Assembly (NCBI GenBank): GCA_001600455.1
Contig: BCKC01000003.1
Span: 1,364,001-1,428,000 of the forward strand
Length of the DNA: 64,000 nt
Source of the DNA: Endocalyx cinctus
Lineage: Eukaryota; Ascomycota; Sordariomycetes; Amphisphaeriales; Apiosporaceae
Direction: 5' to 3'
Shown: one piece after another, positions 60,410-64,000 of the stretch
Position numbering within the stretch: position 1 is the first letter of the stretch
Layout: each line of letters opens with the position of its first letter
Program-made: the position numbers and the translations under genes
Notes under the pieces: generated by a model
The model's input: only the letters and a program-made list of their open reading frames with translations
What the model was told of the DNA's origin: nothing
The model's database searches: none

Positions 60410-61707
60410 ATCTGTCGTCTACTTCTTCCCTCTCTCTTACTGCTTCTCCCCGCCCTGTCTGCCTGTGCTAGCCTACATCTTTTGTTAGGACTTTTGGTAT
60501 TATTATTTTTTATTCTATTTCCTTTTTAAAATAAGAAAGGAGTAAGAAAAAAAGACGAAATAAAATAAAAGATAATCCTTACCTTATTCCCCATTCTCTT
60601 CTCCTCTTAATCTTTTCTCCTCTTCGTAATCAAAAAGTGAAGAAGAGAAAAGATAGTAATCTATGTTCGTTAATGCGACCCAGGTTGGTAAGGAATAGAA
60701 AGCCTAAGACCAGCAGCTAAACGAAAAAGAGCGAAGCTAAGCGGAGCTCACTCATCTTTTGTTGGGAAGATCTCCTTCCCGTGGTTCTTCGAAAATCTTA
60801 TTAATATTCTTCCCTTCTATTATTATGAATGATCAAAATAAAATAAAAAAAGGGCTTTCCTGCTGAATGTGACGTCCCCTATTATTATTATTACAATTTT
60901 TTTTTCTTCGCCCCCTTCCCCCCCTTTTTCTTCTCTTCACCTTCTTACCTAAATAGACCGTTCGTCCCTGACACGACGTCACGCAACGACTTCTACACTA
61001 CCTGACAAAGTACCACACATTATTACCCATATTTCTATATATATATATAAAAATATAAATTTTCCTCCTTTCAACTGCCGATACCGCTTCGTTCAGTAAC
61101 AGTAAATAGAAAGACAAAACAATAAGAGCTGTAACCGCCAAACGAGTAACGGTCGACCACAATCACGGGATACTAATGACCTGCCGCTTAGTCTTATTAT
61201 CCACCAGATCTACCCGGCTAATCACAAAATATCCCGAGAGACCAATTTACCTTCCTTCCCACCTCTATTACCACTATAACCCCGCGCGCGGCTGTCCTTC
61301 CCAGCCTCTGCTGAAGTAGGTAGCACTCGTTGCATCGGGTGACGTTCGAGATTGGTTCGGCCGAGTCGTTTACCTCTCCCGCGCCAGACGCGCGCTCCTG
61401 TCTTTTTTTACATTTCTTGGTTTTGCGAATTTCGCTTCTCGAAAGTAGCCGTCCACACATCCCTTAGAAGCGTCTCGCCGGCAATATACACAGGCGAATA
61501 TACGCGCGGGACTCCCGGGGAACAGGAAATTAAACGTTTTAGGACATTACACTTCCCACTCGTCAGCTTAGTAGTTATACCTTGTCTATCTGATATTTCG
61601 CCAAGAAAACCAGGTCACACACACATATACACACCCACGCATCTCTAGATACTCCCGCGCACCCAGATATACTCTTCCTCGCACGTATACGTACGCACGC
61701 ACGCATT

Positions 61708-63017
61708 ATGATCATGTCTACGCTACCCGTCGCCACCCCCGGAACCGGGTCCGGGAAAGATACCCCAGAGGTCGTTGCAGCGGGCGCGACAGAGTCACCC
61801 GTCTCCCCATCCTCCACCCACACCATGGCACGATTCGAATTCGAGGCCGGACGGGGTAACGAAGGCAGCAAAATACTCATGGTAGAATGGGACCCGTTGC
61901 CCCCGGAGGCGGAGAAAGAGACGAAAGCGGCGACGGCCGGCGCCCACGACGGGTGGGAGGTATCGTGGGAAGGGAAAGGGACGGCATTTTCTGTATGGGA
62001 CGATAACGGCAAAGAGGCGGAAGAAGGAGAAAAAATATTGAGGATCTACTTCCTGCTGCCGTCCAACGTCGTGGTGCCGCCCTCGGTGGCCATAAAACAC
62101 GCGCCCACGGGCCGGACGCTCGCGGCCAAGTGCATGCCGGCCATCTTCGCGCCGGGCTTGGGAGTCAGCTCGCGCGACGCCGGGAAGCGGGGCGTCCTGC
62201 ACACGGCCTGGGCCAAAAAGCGCCTGGCCGAGCTCGAGGGCGAGATCCGCCGGGAGCTGCGCGACAACAGCGAGAGCGTCGGCCTCGAGATGGCCGTGCA
62301 GGAGCGCGTCTGGATCATCGACCACTTCGGCCTGCCGGATCCGGATTCGTCCGCGTCCGGCGGCTTACCTGCCCTCAGGATTCCGACGAGAGATCAGCAG
62401 CAGCAAATTCCGCCGACGCCTAAAAGCCCCCGATCGCCTATCGGAGGGAGGCTGGGAGAGAAATTGAAGGGTTTGAAGCTCGCTACGTCGCCTTCGGAAT
62501 TGGCTAACGCTCATAATATTTCTCCAGGTAAGTTCGAAGTGATTTTTATATGCCCCTTACCCCACTATCCCCGCCTCCATTGGAGACCACTCAAAAAAAA
62601 AAAAAAGAATACTACCTTAAATCATTTTTCCAACCTACCTATTACACATTAAGATTATCTCTCTCGTCAAATGATATACCTCTGACATAGTACATGTACC
62701 ACCTAGCGCAAGCACGGCATCCCTACTATAACCTCTTTCCGGAATCATCGGGTACTACTTCTTCAACAACACCGAAACCGGCGCCACAATCTCGACTAGG
62801 GGGTGGCGTCTCGATTTCGGCTGTGGCACCGCCTTCGAGAACAACCGGCGGCGTGGCTTCTTTGGACGCCATAATAGACGATCAGAGCGGTAACTCAGCC
62901 GCCGCGGCACCGCCGGTGGTGTCGCAGAGCAAGGACACGGAAGACGAGCTCTTCGCCCTGCCGATGAGCCCTAGGAGCCCCGAGATGAAGACGAGCCCGT
63001 TCAGTTTCTTAAAGTAG
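61708..63017 (+). CDS. Conserved fungal protein of unknown function, 2 exons
   Basis: The exons are 61708-62527 and 62707-63017, giving 376 residues. I know of no named domain. The most protein-like part begins at the internal methionine 40 (61825, in a strong CACCATGG context): MARFEFEAGRGNEGSKILMVEW, then WEVSWEGKGTAF, a strand-like LRIYFLLPSNVVVPPSV, a helical block HTAWAKKRLAELEGEIRREL and VQERVWIIDHFGLP. The C-terminal third is rich in Pro, Ser and Ala, with several S/T-P sites (PPTPKSPRSP, ALPMSPRSPE), which suggests regulation by proline-directed kinases. Translation may start at 61708 or 61825; the first 39 residues are low-complexity. The region upstream holds ACGC and CACA repeats. 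The gene is GC-rich compared with its flanks. Confidence 0.8.
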
Positions 63018-64000
63018 AAACAAATAAAAAATTACGAAAAATATATGCGATACCGATTTTGTAATGAGAGGGTACAGAGGAAGGTTTTTTTTTTCCTGCT
63101 GTTCATATGAATTATATAGAAGGATGACAAATACCGAAGGGGGGAAGAAAAAAGAGAAGAGTTGATCAAGAAAACGAGAAATGACTGAGAATAAACTATA
63201 GAGATTTTTATTGGAACGGAGATAGGCAGACCCGGAAGAAACCGAGTAGGGAAATGAAAGGTGACAGAATAGGAAACGGAAAGAGACAGGGCTGGCGGAA
63301 ACGGGACGATGCCTCGGACGATACGTTCACAGAAATTAAAACCCAGAAGGCAAAGAAAAAGAAGTTTAGGTTAAAAGACCTACATAATCATAATGAGATT
63401 AAAATATAAGAGAAGAGAAGAGAATTATAAAAAAGCGAGAGCTTTGATACGGCTTGGCATAAAAGTACCTACCTTCATGTTTACTTATATATATGTATAT
63501 AATGTACATGGAAGTGCCTAGTACTCATAGACCACCTGATTCTAGTTCGAATGTTTTTCAGTGGGAACTTGTTAGACAATGCTAATTATACATGTATAGA
63601 GTATAAAGATTGTTTGTTCCAGTCACTGGGCATGTGGAATTCTCGGACGAGGTGGGTAACAAATACATACGGAGTCGGGCCGGATCAAATTGGATCGGGT
63701 CGGTAAACTGGTTTTTTTCCTTCTTTTTTTTTCCTTATACCGCGACACGAAAAAAAAAAAATTGGCCTACTCACCTAGGGATAAACTGAAAGAGGAGAAG
63801 AGGTGAAAAGAAAGAGTGAAGGGAAAAAGAAAAGAAGAAACAATTCTCCACGGAGCTGAGAAATTTCAGGGTAGTTCTTTCTCGCCTAACGGCCTGTTGT
63901 CCAACTTCTATGCAGCTAATTCAACTATCTATCTATCCATCTGTCCATCGATATCTTGCTTTTTCTTCTCTCCCACTTTCCCCCCGCCGCTCTCACCCTT
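63018..64000. other. Right edge, no gene seen
   Basis: About 980 bp after the last stop codon. It is AT-rich with A- and T-runs and a CTAT/CCAT repeat near 63930-63950. It holds a 3' UTR on the left; CT-rich sequence at the far right could be the leader of a gene outside the window. Confidence 0.5.

Larger units (their letters stand above)
54545..61707. other. Gene-poor 7.2-kb region
   Basis: The longest stretch without a confirmed gene. It starts with the F-box promoter (minus strand) and ends with the leader of the gene at 61708. It is AT-rich with many poly-T/poly-A runs, CTAC/CTAT repeats at 58904-58951, and a T25 run at 60057-60081. Open frames at 56231-56557, 57182-57484 and 58809-59174 are T- or repeat-driven and featureless. 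Only the exon pair at 60240-60409 looks coding. It may hold a long multi-intron leader or an undetected ncRNA. Confidence 0.5.

Noticed and set aside
45492..64000. tRNA genes in the long spacers
   Set aside because: I looked for GGTTCGA-type B boxes in a cloverleaf context on both strands (for example near 57970 and 63545) and saw none that fold.
1..64000. CRISPR arrays, bacterial operons or prophage
   Set aside because: No spaced direct repeats of the right size; all genes have eukaryotic introns and families.

Overview
This window is nuclear DNA of a filamentous ascomycete (Pezizomycotina; Sordariomycetes, perhaps Xylariales-like, is my inference). The evidence is short GT..AG introns (about 45-150 nt) with CTAA-type branch sites, a HET-domain gene, an Ayg1-family hydrolase, a fungal MTD1, an APS kinase and a Vma5, with AT-rich spacers full of poly-T tracts and dispersed CTACCTA/TAGGTA motifs. 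I rebuilt multi-exon models by hand and checked that the exon phases add up. All spans run from start codon to stop codon, with introns listed in the evidence. I found no rRNA, tRNA, CRISPR array or complete transposon.

Layout. 0.8-4.2 kb: an MFS exporter and a four-exon SMP-30/gluconolactonase gene, both on +. 5.3-11.6 kb: a 13-exon gene for a 1793-residue ankyrin protein whose N-terminus carries a nucleotidyltransferase-like signature; this is the most unusual gene here. 12.3-13.6 kb (-): NAD-dependent methylene-THF dehydrogenase. 15.3-16.7 kb (-): a divergent protein-kinase-like gene. 17.6-24.3 kb (+): three consecutive oxidative/hydrolytic genes (secreted FAD oxidoreductase, Ayg1-like hydrolase, secreted type-B carboxylesterase), possibly a small metabolic group without its own synthase. 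24.5-30.4 kb: housekeeping pair, mitochondrial prolyl-tRNA synthetase (-) and Noc1/Mak21 (+), transcribed divergently. 30.6-31.2 kb (-): a small unknown gene with a microsatellite-filled intron. 32.2-36.8 kb: a HET-domain gene and a DUF2235 hydrolase gene facing each other, which looks like an allorecognition or conflict locus. Next to it is an LTR-like remnant (37.36-37.52 kb) directly upstream of a small coiled-coil gene.

39.3-54.5 kb is mostly conserved: a mitochondrial hot-dog thioesterase, APS kinase, V-ATPase subunit C, a 1008-residue AT-hook protein and an F-box protein. A 7.2-kb gene-poor stretch (54.5-61.7 kb) follows, holding one pair of well-spliced terminal exons (60.24-60.41 kb) that I could not attach securely to a start. 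The window closes with a conserved fungal protein of unknown function (61.7-63.0 kb).

No single pathway links the whole window. The two accessory zones are 5-24 kb (ankyrin, kinase-like, FAD/hydrolase genes) and 31-38 kb (HET, DUF2235, LTR-like element). The rest is core metabolism, translation, ribosome assembly and vacuolar acidification.
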